From Musa acuminata AAA Group (taxonomy: Eukaryota > Streptophyta > Magnoliopsida > Zingiberales > Musaceae), in assembly GCF_036884655.1 (NCBI RefSeq), contig NC_088357.1, forward strand, positions 44,107,501 through 44,171,500: 64,000 nucleotides of DNA, given 5' to 3'. The notes under the pieces are model-generated. The model was not told where the DNA came from, searched no databases, and saw nothing but the letters and a program-made list of their open reading frames with translations. Below, piece by piece: positions 25,539-36,673 of the stretch. Numbering within the stretch: position 1 is the stretch's first letter; every line of letters starts with the position of its first letter. Both the position numbers and the translations under genes were made by a program.

Positions 25539-26080
25539 TGTCATTGACATAGTTGTAAATAGTGTGTTCGATATAATGCATGTGTATGTTCATATCTTTC
25601 AGTTTTGTTCATACTTTGCACAGCATATATAAGGTTTGCACTAGGTTTAGTAGCCTAATTTTGATTAGCTTTTATGGTCATTTTAGATTTATAAACATAG
25701 GCTGCAAGTAGTTATCGTGTAAGGCAAAACTACCAAGAAACAAACCATCCAAGCAACCATTTTAAGAATTTTTTAGCTCTATAGAGTGGTGTGCGAAGTT
25801 AACTATGACAAACCACTTTAAACAAACCATCCAAGCAACCTTTAGGGTAGTGTCTCTATCTTATTCCGCAACTGTGTCATTTGAACACTCGTGGAGATTT
25901 TGATTTTTAATTATAACAAACCACCTTAAACCTTTTATTATGTGACCATTTAAAGATTATGGAGTCTATATTTATAAATTACATTATCTTGTAGATTTCG
26001 AATTAAATATTTTTTTTAACATATCTTTTCTTTTGTTATTCCTTAAGAGACCCTAAGAGATTTAACGAAGATTGATCCTT
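25539..26080 (+). repeat. 3' LTR of the outer element
   Basis: Starts TGTCATTGACAT after a purine-rich tract and matches the left LTR in order over most of its length. The right end is uncertain because a 34-35 bp unit (AAGATTGATCCTTTACAAAC) is duplicated at about 26058-26124. Confidence 0.6.
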
Positions 26081-26183
26081 TACAAACGAAGAGATTTAAT
26101 TAAGATTGATCCTTTACAAACGAACATCCGATAGAAAGATTTATACCAAGTAGAACAACAAGACAACATAGATCCCATACCAA

Positions 26184-26342
26184 GCAGTTTCTATTTTTTC
26201 TATTTTTTATTTTTTTAAAGCTTGATATGTAATGTAATGCTGTACTAAGTGCAGTATATCGGTCTGCAGTTTCTATTATTATTATTATTTTTTTTAAAGC
26301 TTGATATGTAATGTAATGCTGTACCAAGTGCAGTATATCGGT
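26184..26342. repeat. Tandem duplication of a 79-bp unit
   Basis: AAAGCTTGATATGTAATG starts at 26217 and again at 26296, followed each time by CTGTAC(T/C)AAGTGCAGTATATCGG. The second copy runs into GTGCAGACCGATAC, a diverged relative of the GTACC repeats. The surrounding 26081-26774 holds no gene other than the presumed 3' end of the zinc-finger gene. Confidence 0.8.
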
Positions 26343-26774
26343 GCAGACCGATACAACAGGAAGCAAAGGATAGATTGTAAAGAAATCTACAAAGAGTGTG
26401 TTATGCAATCCGTAAATATTTCTACAAATTTTGAGACAAACTTATGTCAGTGTCAGTATCCTCAATTGGGAGGCAATTATTAGAGGTCAGCACCAAATTG
26501 CTTGGTATCATCCGATATGATGTTTTGTTGATGAACTAAAACAGCATTCAGCATATTAGTGAGACATTTATTAGTCAGCAATCAAATCCCACTTCATCAG
26601 CACAAAAAGACTTATCTTTCATCAAAGCAGACTCTTCTCTTAACACAAACTGGTCCTCATACCAATCAGGAAACCAGCAACCAAAGGAGGAGCATACTTT
26701 GCTCATAAGCTCCAAATCACACTGAAAAGCTCAAGTACCTCTAATGATATCAAGCCTTACAACACACGTCAAAG

Positions 26775-29700
26775 CTACGCAACACTAACAGGAAGGATTG
26801 CAGCTTCTTTCTGTGTTTTACACCTGCAAAAGGCGAGTGCTTAACATCAGCCAGCCAATCTTCTTCACCAAAGAAAACGAAAACGATGGCACACAGATAA
26901 GCAGATGGCAAGTAGATGCCAACGAGCATTGGAACTCAATAAAGCAAAACATTAGTAAAGAAAGCAGCAGTGGCAACAGGACATTTGTTGCATTATATGA
27001 TTACAATGTCATTCCATAAAACAAGAACTAAAGCAATTTGGCAACATGTCATAAATACAATAATTTCACATATAAGCAGCTCTTCGAAACTGTTACTTGT
27101 GGAAAAAGTTAACCATGTCATGGCTGAATAGCATGAAGACTTTGTAGATGTTTGTTGTTCATTGTTCGGTATCCGAAGTCATGTGCTTCCACATGTATGA
27201 TTAGGATTTGAAGCATCAACTCATGGTGAGTCACATGCTTCTTCATGTATGATTGGGATTAGAAGCAACAATCCAACATCACACATCAGTTGGCAAACTC
27301 TACCAGGTTAGAGTGAGAAATAAATGAGGCAACTCTGGAGAAAAAAAGACACATCCAACATAGAAGTTCACATCTGTGCCAAAGATATGCAGATTTTATT
27401 TTCTTCATATCCAACCCATGCACAAATGTAATATCGATCTATACGCCAATATAAGGACCTTGTGAAAAGAAAAAGGAAACAATTCTGCATTGAAGCGAAG
27501 GATCAACTAATTCCTTTCAACATATCAGCTGAAAAAATGGCATCATGGAACCTTTCTATCCGCAAATCAAACCAGATTAGCTACTAAATGACCAAAGAAA
27601 GGGTTTAGTAGTCTATAGTCCTAAGTTCTGAAACCCAATAGAGCTATATGGACCAAGAAAAATGCCTATTTGCACATGATAACCAAACCTAGGATCCCAC
27701 AGTGCTGCTAGATTACCTAAAACCTCAACCAACTTAGTAAACAATATGATATCCAGCAAAAGGTAGATGGAATCAGACACGTAACAGGAGAAGAGCAGCA
27801 AAAAGAAATCCTCAAATGGAAGCAGCCTACACAGTAATTATCGGTGGATTTAGAATTGAACGTTCAGAACCGCACATTCTTCTATCTTGTACAATATATA
27901 TATATATATATATATATAGCAGCAAAAGATTTACTGTCACCACAACTTGTAAGTGTCTGGCCAACATAATAGTAAGAAAATAAATATTTGCATATTTGCC
28001 CATGAAAATAATATCCTCTATTTCACTATTTCTCTATATTTAGGACAATATATTGCGGATTAATAGGGAGTCTATGTCCCTTCCCACTGCTATAAACCAG
28101 ATTCCTTTTCGATAACTCTTTCCGTCTCTCAGATAAACCACAAGGCCAAGAAAAAAAGAGAATATTTGCAGACACATTCTTAATGATTTATGCTTGATCT
28201 TCCTTGCCCACTAGACATGGAGCATGTTGCAACCTAAGAGAAATTAGATGAGGTCTATATCATTTGTAGCTTTTCTTGTGTCAAATATCATCTTTGATCT
28301 TTGCAATCTTCATCAATATTATTAGTTATGCTAAAAAGAGATATGATTATTAGATTAAAGTTTACTTTAGATGAAAAGAAATGTCAGACTTCAGGAGAGC
28401 ACTCTGAAATCATAGACGCAAATAGTGGAATCTATGGCAACAATTGAAGGGGCATTTTAAATTATTTTCAGCATATTATTGATGTAAATAGAAGATCATT
28501 CTAGCAAAGAATATCATTACACTTTATATAGGAAACTTTGGGACTAGTAGCCCCATAAATATGACCTCAGGTAGAGCCATGTTTGTTAGATTGTTATCTT
28601 TCTATATTGCAACTGATAATTAGTAATTCTTTCTTCTCTCTCTCTTCTTTCGTCCTTGGAACCAAAGAATACTTTGACATAATGGTCATATCCTATCAGC
28701 TCAGACTGAGAAAATCTTTTACAACAAACTTCTGATAATATTCTTAGCCTCGATGCGCATCACCTTTGTTGAACCCATATTCCTATTTTACAAATCAAAC
28801 CACAGGAAATTCCTTTTGTCCTTAAATATTGATAGTAAGAGTCAGTAGAAGGGGGCATGTTTGTCAATATAACAGTTTAATTCAGGTTAAATAGCATATG
28901 TGATACATTCGGAATTACAAAAGGATATTCACAAGATTTGGATGTTTAGACTTTAGAGGAGCATGCATGAAAATGCCTCCCAAAAGAACAAAACAGTTAA
29001 GACTCAATAGAATACCAAGAAAAGCAAAGAACTAATATCATAACTATATTAAAATTGAAAGGCGTTTTGTGAATTAGACCAGTTAATTAAGGATTCACCA
29101 ATCAAAAAAGAATCCCATACACTTCACCACTTCATTTTCTCAGCCAACTAAAGTAGTTAACCAAGAGTAAAATAGTGTTTCAAAATTACAGCAGTACATT
29201 TTGTAACCTTTTAAACCATTCTTGACTGATGAATTACCTGTTGCAAATAGAACGAGATGCAAAATTATGGTTGTTGCAGTTATTGCACATCCAATCCCCA
29301 TCACGCCAATGTTTTGCCCTAACAAGACGGAAAAATAAGAATTAAGTAACAGCTCATTATGTAGATTACATTGACCATGTTCATGATAAAAGAGCAGCCT
29401 AATGCGGGGTACGAAAAGGTCAATGTAGGCAATGTTACCCCCTGCAAGCATATTGGTCAAATGACCATGTACATATTTCCATTGAACATACTGATGAAAA
29501 TTTTTAGAAGCAACAGAATAAAATAGTCAACCATCAAAAGAAAATGTTCACATTATTGTATGTCAAGATAATCAAGTAATAGTGCTTTATATCTTGTCTC
29601 ACATTGTTAAAAGAGATGCATGGTAACTAAAATAAGATAGCCATCCGCAATTTTCTCTAAAGGCCTACCTTGATATCATTGCATTGTTCAAAAGAATAAA

Positions 29701-32700
29701 GTTAGACACAAATATAAATGCTCAAGTTGGACATGTACTAATGTATGCAGTATTACAATCTAACATGATTTAAGCTGCAAATTGATGTAAATTGATGAAT
29801 TTGGATCATATAAAGTGACATGTAAGATTTGTAAGTTGGACTCATAAAGGGCAAGCCCAGTGCACAAGACCCATCAATACAAGGTATGCAGAAGGTCAAT
29901 ATATAATGTCATCTTGCATACATCATGAAGTGTTTAAGAATACCCAGCATACTTCCAAAATAGGACCTAAATCAAAAGTTTATGACAAAAAAAAAAATTG
30001 GTAGCAATATATAATTTACAGCAATGCATATGAGAATTTGTAAAACAATGAATAATGTGGTTATGTTGCACAGATCGATCATCTAGACCATCTAATTCTA
30101 AACAAAGATAAGATTTTTGCTCAAAAAAATAACTTCTCGAAAACCATAATATGTACTGTATGAACCAGAATTTCAAGTAGTTCAGAAATTTTTTCTTAAA
30201 TAAGTGAAAATGTATTCAGAGATCCGCTTTAGGATCTCGTTGCTTTGCTCAGTGCAAGCTGTGACAAACAGATAGTGTAGAGGACAGTAATATCAGTTAA
30301 ATTGTATATGTTATCAATTAGGTCCATGGAGGGTGAGCAGGTTGCTCCTTTGTGACCTGGGACTAGGATTCAAGTCTCAGAAATAGCCATGGTTGCATAT
30401 ATTAACCTCCTCAGACCCCTAAGCCTCATGCACTGGGTTTACCCTTCTTTTTATCAATTAGGTGCATAAGAAATATGTCTTCTTATGATTAAGAAGAACA
30501 TCACAATGGCCTAAAGTGAAGAAACATGCACATATTATAATAAGAATTTAGTATCACCCTTTTCCAATGAGAGTGGGCATTGTTCTTTGTTGCAAAGAAT
30601 GAACATTCACTTGCTTGGACCCAATTGTAACATCTGCACTGAAATATTTAGAAAAATCTCCAGCTACTTGATCATAATTGTAACTTGCTTGTTGCTCAAA
30701 ACCCAAGTATGAGTTCCCCTGTCCATTTGTCTTGCAAATTGCATAAAAGAAATCATTATATTGCATTAAAGAAATAAAAGCATCAGTATAAGTTATGCTT
30801 ACCAAAAGGTTGTTATTTACAACTCCTGAATTAAGCCTTTTGTCATCCCAGCCAAAAGAAAACTCTTCTGATGCCAAACATTTTGTGCCCAAAGCTGTAT
30901 ATAACTGGATTGTCATTAGTTCAGCAAAGGTAATTAATTCAACACAATAAACTCCGCGGGTAAAGCCATATCATTGGACGGGCATGAATATGTGTCCTAA
31001 AAATTATAATGCCTTACAAGAAAAAGAGTCCATAGAAAGCTCAGTGAATAGCAGTTAAAACTCTGTTGGTTGATGCTTTCCATCCTAGAAACTTGACGAT
31101 GGTCTATTTTATTTTAAAGGGAATCAACATCCTTTTTAAATCTAATGCTGACAATTACTAAACTATGAAAATGGCTTCTATAGTCCTAGCACAGAAAATT
31201 TTTCAGTAATATTAATGGTGTTATGTTAGCAACTATTTGATAAAAATTTGCAGCAAACAGTAACTATGTCACTATTGCACATGCAACAGAAGATTCTGCA
31301 TGCTTGTCTGAGCATGCCTCTCCCTTGGTTTCCTAGTCTTAATGTAAAGGGGGTCCTACTCAAGAACATGAAAGCAGCATGGAGAGTTGATCAAAAGAAC
31401 GACAAGAATTTAAGGTAAAGGTGATCAGATTTTTATATGATTCTGCACTCCAGTTGATCAAAAGAATAACAAAGACCAATGTGCATACTTGAAAACATAT
31501 CCGAAACAATTGAAGTTGCTATTGAAGGAGCACTAGATGATAACGGTGCATTGCACTTTTTACACTGCACAGAATAGAAAATAAATGAGTTACATAATTT
31601 TCAAGTGAGCAAACTTTAAAAGATGCAGTTTCTATGTATCATATGCAGCAAAATATTGTGATAATCTAAACGCAAAGTTGGTACTTTGGTGCAAATCAGA
31701 AAAAAGCATTCAAGCTGTACTAATAAGCAAGTCTACTGCAACTTGATTCAGGAGAATACCAAAAAATAATGCATCATGTTAGAAATTTCCTTGAAACTCT
31801 GATAATTCAACCAATCAAAATTTTCACTTCAAGAAACCTCCTGCAGAAAGTGGAACCTAGTTGAAATATAAGCTGCACAGTATAAGCTGAGAATTGTCAA
31901 CTTTAACCTCTATTGTTTAAGCACCATGAAAAAATATCCAACAACGACAGCTTGTGAGCACTTAAAGGAAAAAAAACTTGATCAGTATATATTAGCAGTT
32001 CAGATGGTTGCAGTTCCATAAGAACTATTCATGGTGACATATGTGCATCAGTATTTGTTATTAAATAACATCTCTATCATGCAAAGGAGAAATGGTGCTC
32101 AATGAGCTTGGAAGTGTATATATGCCAACCACAGGTCTTTGCCTTTGTAATAGGAGAGCAATACCAATAACTTAGTAATCTTTACGTAATATCTAAAATA
32201 ATCTATTAACTTGATGAGTTTAGTGAACTTCAAGCAAAGTAGATATCCTTTTATTCAGTTTTGCATCTTCTACAGAATGTTCTAGTGAAATATACATAAT
32301 TCAAGACAACAAAGAAATATCTGATACTATGTGATAGATAAAAAAGCAGGTGAATGCTTGGCAACAGTAATATAAGAACTATTTAGGAACTAGACCACAG
32401 ACGTAAGAGTTTCAAGATTATCTTAACAAAAGTTGGGAGGAAGCAAGGGTCTGTCAACATCAACAATGAAAGTCAATCCAAGAGATCCACACTGGAGTTG
32501 GACGAGCTCTAATGCCAATATGATATAGGATAAATTCATGAAGATAAGTTATTTTTTTGTGAGAACAGAGAAAGGAAAAGAAAGAGGAAATATAAGATAA
32601 TGACCAAGCTCTACCTAAAAGAGTACTTCCAGGTCTGAAGGTCTCATACCCTTTGCATGTCTGACACATAGATGATGAGATCATACTGTTGGAAAAAGAT

Positions 32701-35700
32701 ATGTTCTCACACCACTCATACATAGTGTGAAAAAATTGTTATTCATTCATGAAGGATTCAATTGAGAACCAACCATTCATGTATAGATAATCATAAAAAG
32801 GAGATCATTTTGGAAAATATGATGAAAACGATACATTTAAAAGTTTATGTAGTGAGACGCGATCTTGAGTTTCAAGGTATAGTTTTTCAATATAGTGATG
32901 TATACTGTTTAATATGTATTTTATTTTGTTAAGTTTGCTTTCATTTTAAGCTTTCGACCTACTGTCCTCTTTAAAAAAAAATTAGACTAATGAACTTCCT
33001 CTATCAATGTAGAGGAAGGACTGCAGAGGTCATTTCCATCCATCAGAAAAGTATATGGTTAGGATATTCTACAATTAATATATGAAACCAAATCTTAAAA
33101 GACCATTCAAAATTAAAGTAGGAGGTTACAGCACATAGATGATAGTTGAGACACATACAGTTTATGGCTGAGATGTGAAAAGTTGACCAATTAAAATTTA
33201 AAAGTACATCTGGAGATGATTCTTTATTAACAAAGAACTTTTGCATATACTGCACTAGCCACCAATTAGCCTCACTGCCCTTCACCCTCTTTCCTACTCT
33301 GTTGAACGGATACAAATATGGCACACCAGTACCCAATAGTGCAGATATGCCAATATGTAACATCATATATTTCAGATATATAATATTGAATCGAACAAAG
33401 CTTGAAAAACTTCTTATAGTGTGAGAATATTTATGTTTTTGTAGAAAGCAATTTAACTACTAGCATTCTCTGCCTATTCATCATAAAAGAATATTTCTAA
33501 TAACATAGTAATTCAAGAATATACAGAAGATAATAAGAACCATGGTTTGCAGTACCGGTCTGTACCGCCCGGTACGGGCGGTACGTACCGGTCCGACAGG
33601 CTTCCGGTACGCAGACCGCCTGTTACCGGTCCGGTACCGAGCGGTATACCGTACCATACCGGTACCGAGCCCAGGTCGAAACTCCGGTACGGTACGGTAT
33701 TGCGAACCTTGATAATAACTAATAATAAATGAAATAATTATTTTAATTTCATTAATAAATGAAGTAATAATCTTGATATAACAATAGACATGAATCTATC
33801 TCTTTAACAATCACAAAATTTAAAATTCAAAAAATAACTTCCAAGAAGTTACATAATAGTGCAGATACACCAATCTGTCAGATCATATGATTCACATCAT
33901 GATATTATAACTTGGCAATTTATTATAGCATTAGAATATGTAGGCCTTTCTAGTGATAGATAATAACAAAGTAATTTACTAGCATTTTCTACTTACTCAT
34001 CATAAAAGAATAATCTATTTTCTAACAATATGGTAATTCATGAACATACAGATTATAGAAAAAAATAGAACTTGTGATAAATGAAGTAAGACCATTATTA
34101 TAATTTTCATTAGTCATAATTTTATGCTTGATATAAACAATAGATATGAATATATCTTTCTAACGATCACAACAACCAACATTTAAAGAATATCTTCCAT
34201 GTCTCCACAAATATCTTATAAGAATCCGAAGAGTAATTAGTCATAGTTATAATCATGAAATGGTAAGTATTACATGTATCCAAGGAATATCCTTCATGTA
34301 CCATTTCCAGTAAATATTCAACATTGATACAACAAGGAATTCAAAGTCTGCATGTTTCATAGCCTCTCCTTCTCAAATGCGAGCTACCAGCATCATGAGC
34401 TAGGGTTAACATTTTTTTGTCTTCCTCCTCTTCCCACTCCTAATCCCCTATGTCTTCTTCTCTTTTTCCTATCATCTTCTCCTCTTCTTCTACCTGTTCT
34501 ACTCTTTTCCTTCCTCACCTCTCTATCAATCTGAATCCGTGGGTAGGACTATGCCAGATCTCAGTATATCAGCAGATTGAATCAAGATCAGCTGTCATTT
34601 GTCAACTAAGTCTATTGCAATTCCAAGAGCACACCAAGAAATAATCATTGCAGTACTCTAACCATCCAAATCAGATTGGTTCAATGGAACCACGAAACCA
34701 TGTCCTGGAAACAAATTCAGGCAAGTTAATAGATCATGTGTACATGATTAACTTAGATAAAAAGATAGCATAAGCCACGCGTGTGATAAAATATTTAACC
34801 TATTAGCACCAACAAACATTGGAGAACAGATATCTGAAGAGAAGTTTTACCAGTTCCTTCTGTGAACAACAACTATATGATTTGTAATCACTAAGAAAAA
34901 ATATTTCATAATCTTCACAATAACAAAATATTACCTAAACTACAAAAGCTGGGATAAAATAGAAGTTAATGGGTTAAAATGTTATAACAGCTATATAAGA
35001 TAAAAGTAGTGATGTTCCTAATAATGAGACCTTTAAAATAAAATGAAGCATTTCTTTTCAACAAAACAAGCATATGGACCTACCTCAGTGCGGGATGAGT
35101 AGTTATGAAAACCACAATTACATATCCAGTCACCATAGCGCCAGTCTTTTGGTGCTGGAAGAAGCTCACTTGGGTTGCCTGAAAACGAATATTGACCTCT
35201 ACTATTTTGAGTGAAGGAGTAATTGAGAGCAGACTGCATCCCAAATTTATTATTCTCCCAAGATGACCAACTTGAACTGGGTAGAAGCGACTGAATAGCA
35301 GGATTGCCACTTAATGCTGAATTCATCTGTGACCCATAAAGTCCTTGTAGCATTCCAGTGTAATGTGCATTAGTCAACAGTGACGAACCAGGCATTGCAA
35401 GAGCTGGCATTGCTGCTTCATCCTTTGTTTGGCCACACTTTTTGCACTCTTCTCTGGATGCATAATTGTTGTTACTGCAACCTATTGATCCATTTGGCAT
35501 GCAAATCAAACACAGGTCCAGCAAAAAAACGACAGCCAGCAGAACACTATCAACCAGCCATATCAGATCAAGAATACAAGGAAACTTAATTCGATTGGAA
35601 ATTTGACATAGAACAGGTATTTTGATACTATAGATCCAAGCAAGTTTTTCTGACGGAAGATAGTTTTTTGAGGTGAGTAACTTAAGTTGAATCTGACAAC

Positions 35701-36441
35701 ATTCCAATACACCAAGTACAAATTATGTTTAGTATGCAATCAGTAGCATCATGAATCACATCCTTTCAATGAAGAAACTAACTTCTAGGTCCAATGAACA
35801 AATCATTTCCACAATCACTTGACTAATAATAATAAGAGTTTTATAATTTGCATTTTTAATTAACAAAAATGATGTCCATCAATAGCATTGTGCATTAAGA
35901 CAAAAATCAAACTAATAAGTCAACAAATAAGAACTAAAAGATAGCATTTCCTTGTCTTCAAGACAAATGTGCATTCTACTTCAAAAGCAAATTTTCTAAA
36001 AAAAACCGAATCACCATGCTGTTGATGTGCACATACTATCTATATAGGCTTGATAACATCTACATAGTCATAATACTAAAGAGTGTCACGAAATGTGAAT
36101 ATTTTTGGTCGGAACAGGCTGCCCAGTTTCTTACTATCTATATTGGCAGCGATGTTGGTTACTTACTGCTCACTGGATCATGCACATGAAACGTTTGGTG
36201 CGAATCAACTATCATCTGAGATTTGTTTTACAGAGGTCAACTTCTCTCAGAATGAACCATGTTACCACTCTTTCTTAATTTCCTTTTTCTCCTGTTTTGC
36301 TCTAGATAAATTTCTTTGACAAGATTCCTCGGAACTCGGAAGTGATGGAGAGGGGAGTCCTAGGTTATAGCGTACGCAAACCGTGACCAAAGTTACCTCC
36401 CAAAAATCCACCACCAAAAGGGGCACATGGCCTAAACCCAA

Positions 36442-36490
<49 letters not shown>

Positions 36491-36673
36491 GGTGAAGAGG
36501 GGATTACTGGTGCAGATCCAGTCGCCGACGCGGGGAAGCCACTTGGCGTCGGCAGGGGACATGGTGTCGACGAGGAGGCGGGGCTGCTTGCAGCGGTTAC
36601 AGAAGCAGCGGAATGCATAGTTGCGGTTCCGGCAGCCGCTACACTCCCAGTCGCCTTCCTTCCCCTCCGCCAT
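26775..36673 (-). CDS. RanBP2-type (ZRANB2-like) zinc-finger protein, four fingers
   Basis: Seven exons on the minus strand: 36673-36508, 35481-35084, 31564-31489, 30894-30803, 30730-30558, 29318-29238 and 26823-26775. All have GT-AG junctions and consistent phase, giving 344 residues. Four RanBP2 fingers are visible: Cys 11/14/25/28 (GDWECSGCRNRNYAFR), 54/57/68/71, 176/178/189/192 and 313/316/327/330 (GDWMCNNCNNHNFASR). The linkers are rich in Ser, Asn and Gln. Known: fingers of this type often bind single-stranded RNA in plants and animals (ZRANB2 reads GGU) and some bind ubiquitin; an RNA-binding role is inferred. Introns 1, 2 and 6 split fingers 2, 3 and 4. Finger 3 has one residue, not two, between its first two cysteines. 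Introns are long (up to 3.5 kb) and carry a SINE, a MITE and a microsatellite. Exon 7 (16 residues) is the least certain but fits the finger exactly. Confidence 0.88.
27893..27919. repeat. AT dinucleotide microsatellite
   Basis: About 13 TA units inside intron 6 of the zinc-finger gene. Confidence 0.9.
30324..30450 (+). mobile_element. Au-like SINE with 13-bp target duplication
   Basis: The body of about 127 bp starts CCATGGAGGGTGAGCAGG. It contains a tRNA-like head with a box-B-like GGATTCAAGTCTC and ends GCACTGGGTTTACCCTTCTTT. These match the layout of the plant Au SINE family as remembered. TTATCAATTAGGT occurs directly before (30311-30323) and directly after (30451-30463), a perfect target-site duplication. 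It lies in intron 5 of the zinc-finger gene, in antisense orientation to that gene. Confidence 0.88.
33333..34200. repeat. Intronic tandem duplication, one copy carrying a MITE
   Basis: A block beginning AATAGTGCAGATA at 33335 recurs at 33855. Shared later words include CATCATAAAAGAATA, GGTAATTCA/AGTAATTCA, AATAAATGAA/GATAAATGAA, CTTGATATAA and ACAATAGA(C/T)ATGAAT. Both copies lie in intron 2 of the zinc-finger gene. Without the 33542-33703 insertion the copies would be of similar length (about 345 bp). Confidence 0.8.
33542..33703. mobile_element. Short GTACC-rich MITE-like element
   Basis: A 162-bp GC-rich insert in AT-rich intron DNA, made of overlapping GTACCGG/CCGGTAC words. Its ends are inverted: GCAGTACCG on the left and CGGTATTGC on the right. 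GAACC flanks it on both sides (33537-33541 and 33704-33708). The paralogous intron copy at 34055-34085 lacks it and reads TAGAACTTGTGATAAATGAA through the equivalent site. It has no coding capacity; the superfamily is not assigned. Confidence 0.75.
36444..36487. repeat. AG/CT microsatellite next to a splice donor
   Basis: About 22 AG units on the plus strand. In the zinc-finger transcript this is a CU tract beginning about 20 nt into intron 1, just after the donor at 36507-36506. Confidence 0.95.

Larger units (their letters stand above)
19295..26080 (+). mobile_element. Old LTR retrotransposon without coding genes (LARD-like)
   Basis: Two related sequences of about 530 bp bound the region (19295-19821 and about 25539-26080). 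Shared blocks are TGTTCGATATAATGC, TTTTGATTAGCTTTTATGG, TTTTAGCTCT, TTAAATATTTTTTTAAC and CTTAAGAGAC. Directly after the left copy lies TGATATTAGAGCAGG, close to the initiator-Met tRNA primer-binding consensus TGGTATCAGAGC. Directly before the right copy lies purine-rich GGAACTTGGGGAAG. The interior, after removing the nested solo LTR, is about 4.1 kb and shows no gag, protease, reverse transcriptase or integrase motif, only short frames. That suggests a large non-autonomous derivative. Divergence between the LTRs, including indels, indicates age. The outer target duplication was not found. Confidence 0.7.

Noticed and set aside
30554..30730. Stop codon at 30554 as the end of the zinc-finger protein
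   Set aside because: A GT donor (AAAAGG|GTGATA) just before the stop connects in phase to exons at 29318-29238 and 26823-26775 that complete a fourth finger. The shorter form remains possible as an isoform.
33529..33718. GATAATAA on both sides of the 33.5-kb MITE as an 8-bp target duplication
   Set aside because: Leaves five unmatched bases at one end, and the empty paralogous site aligns better with insertion at GAACC. Not fully excluded.
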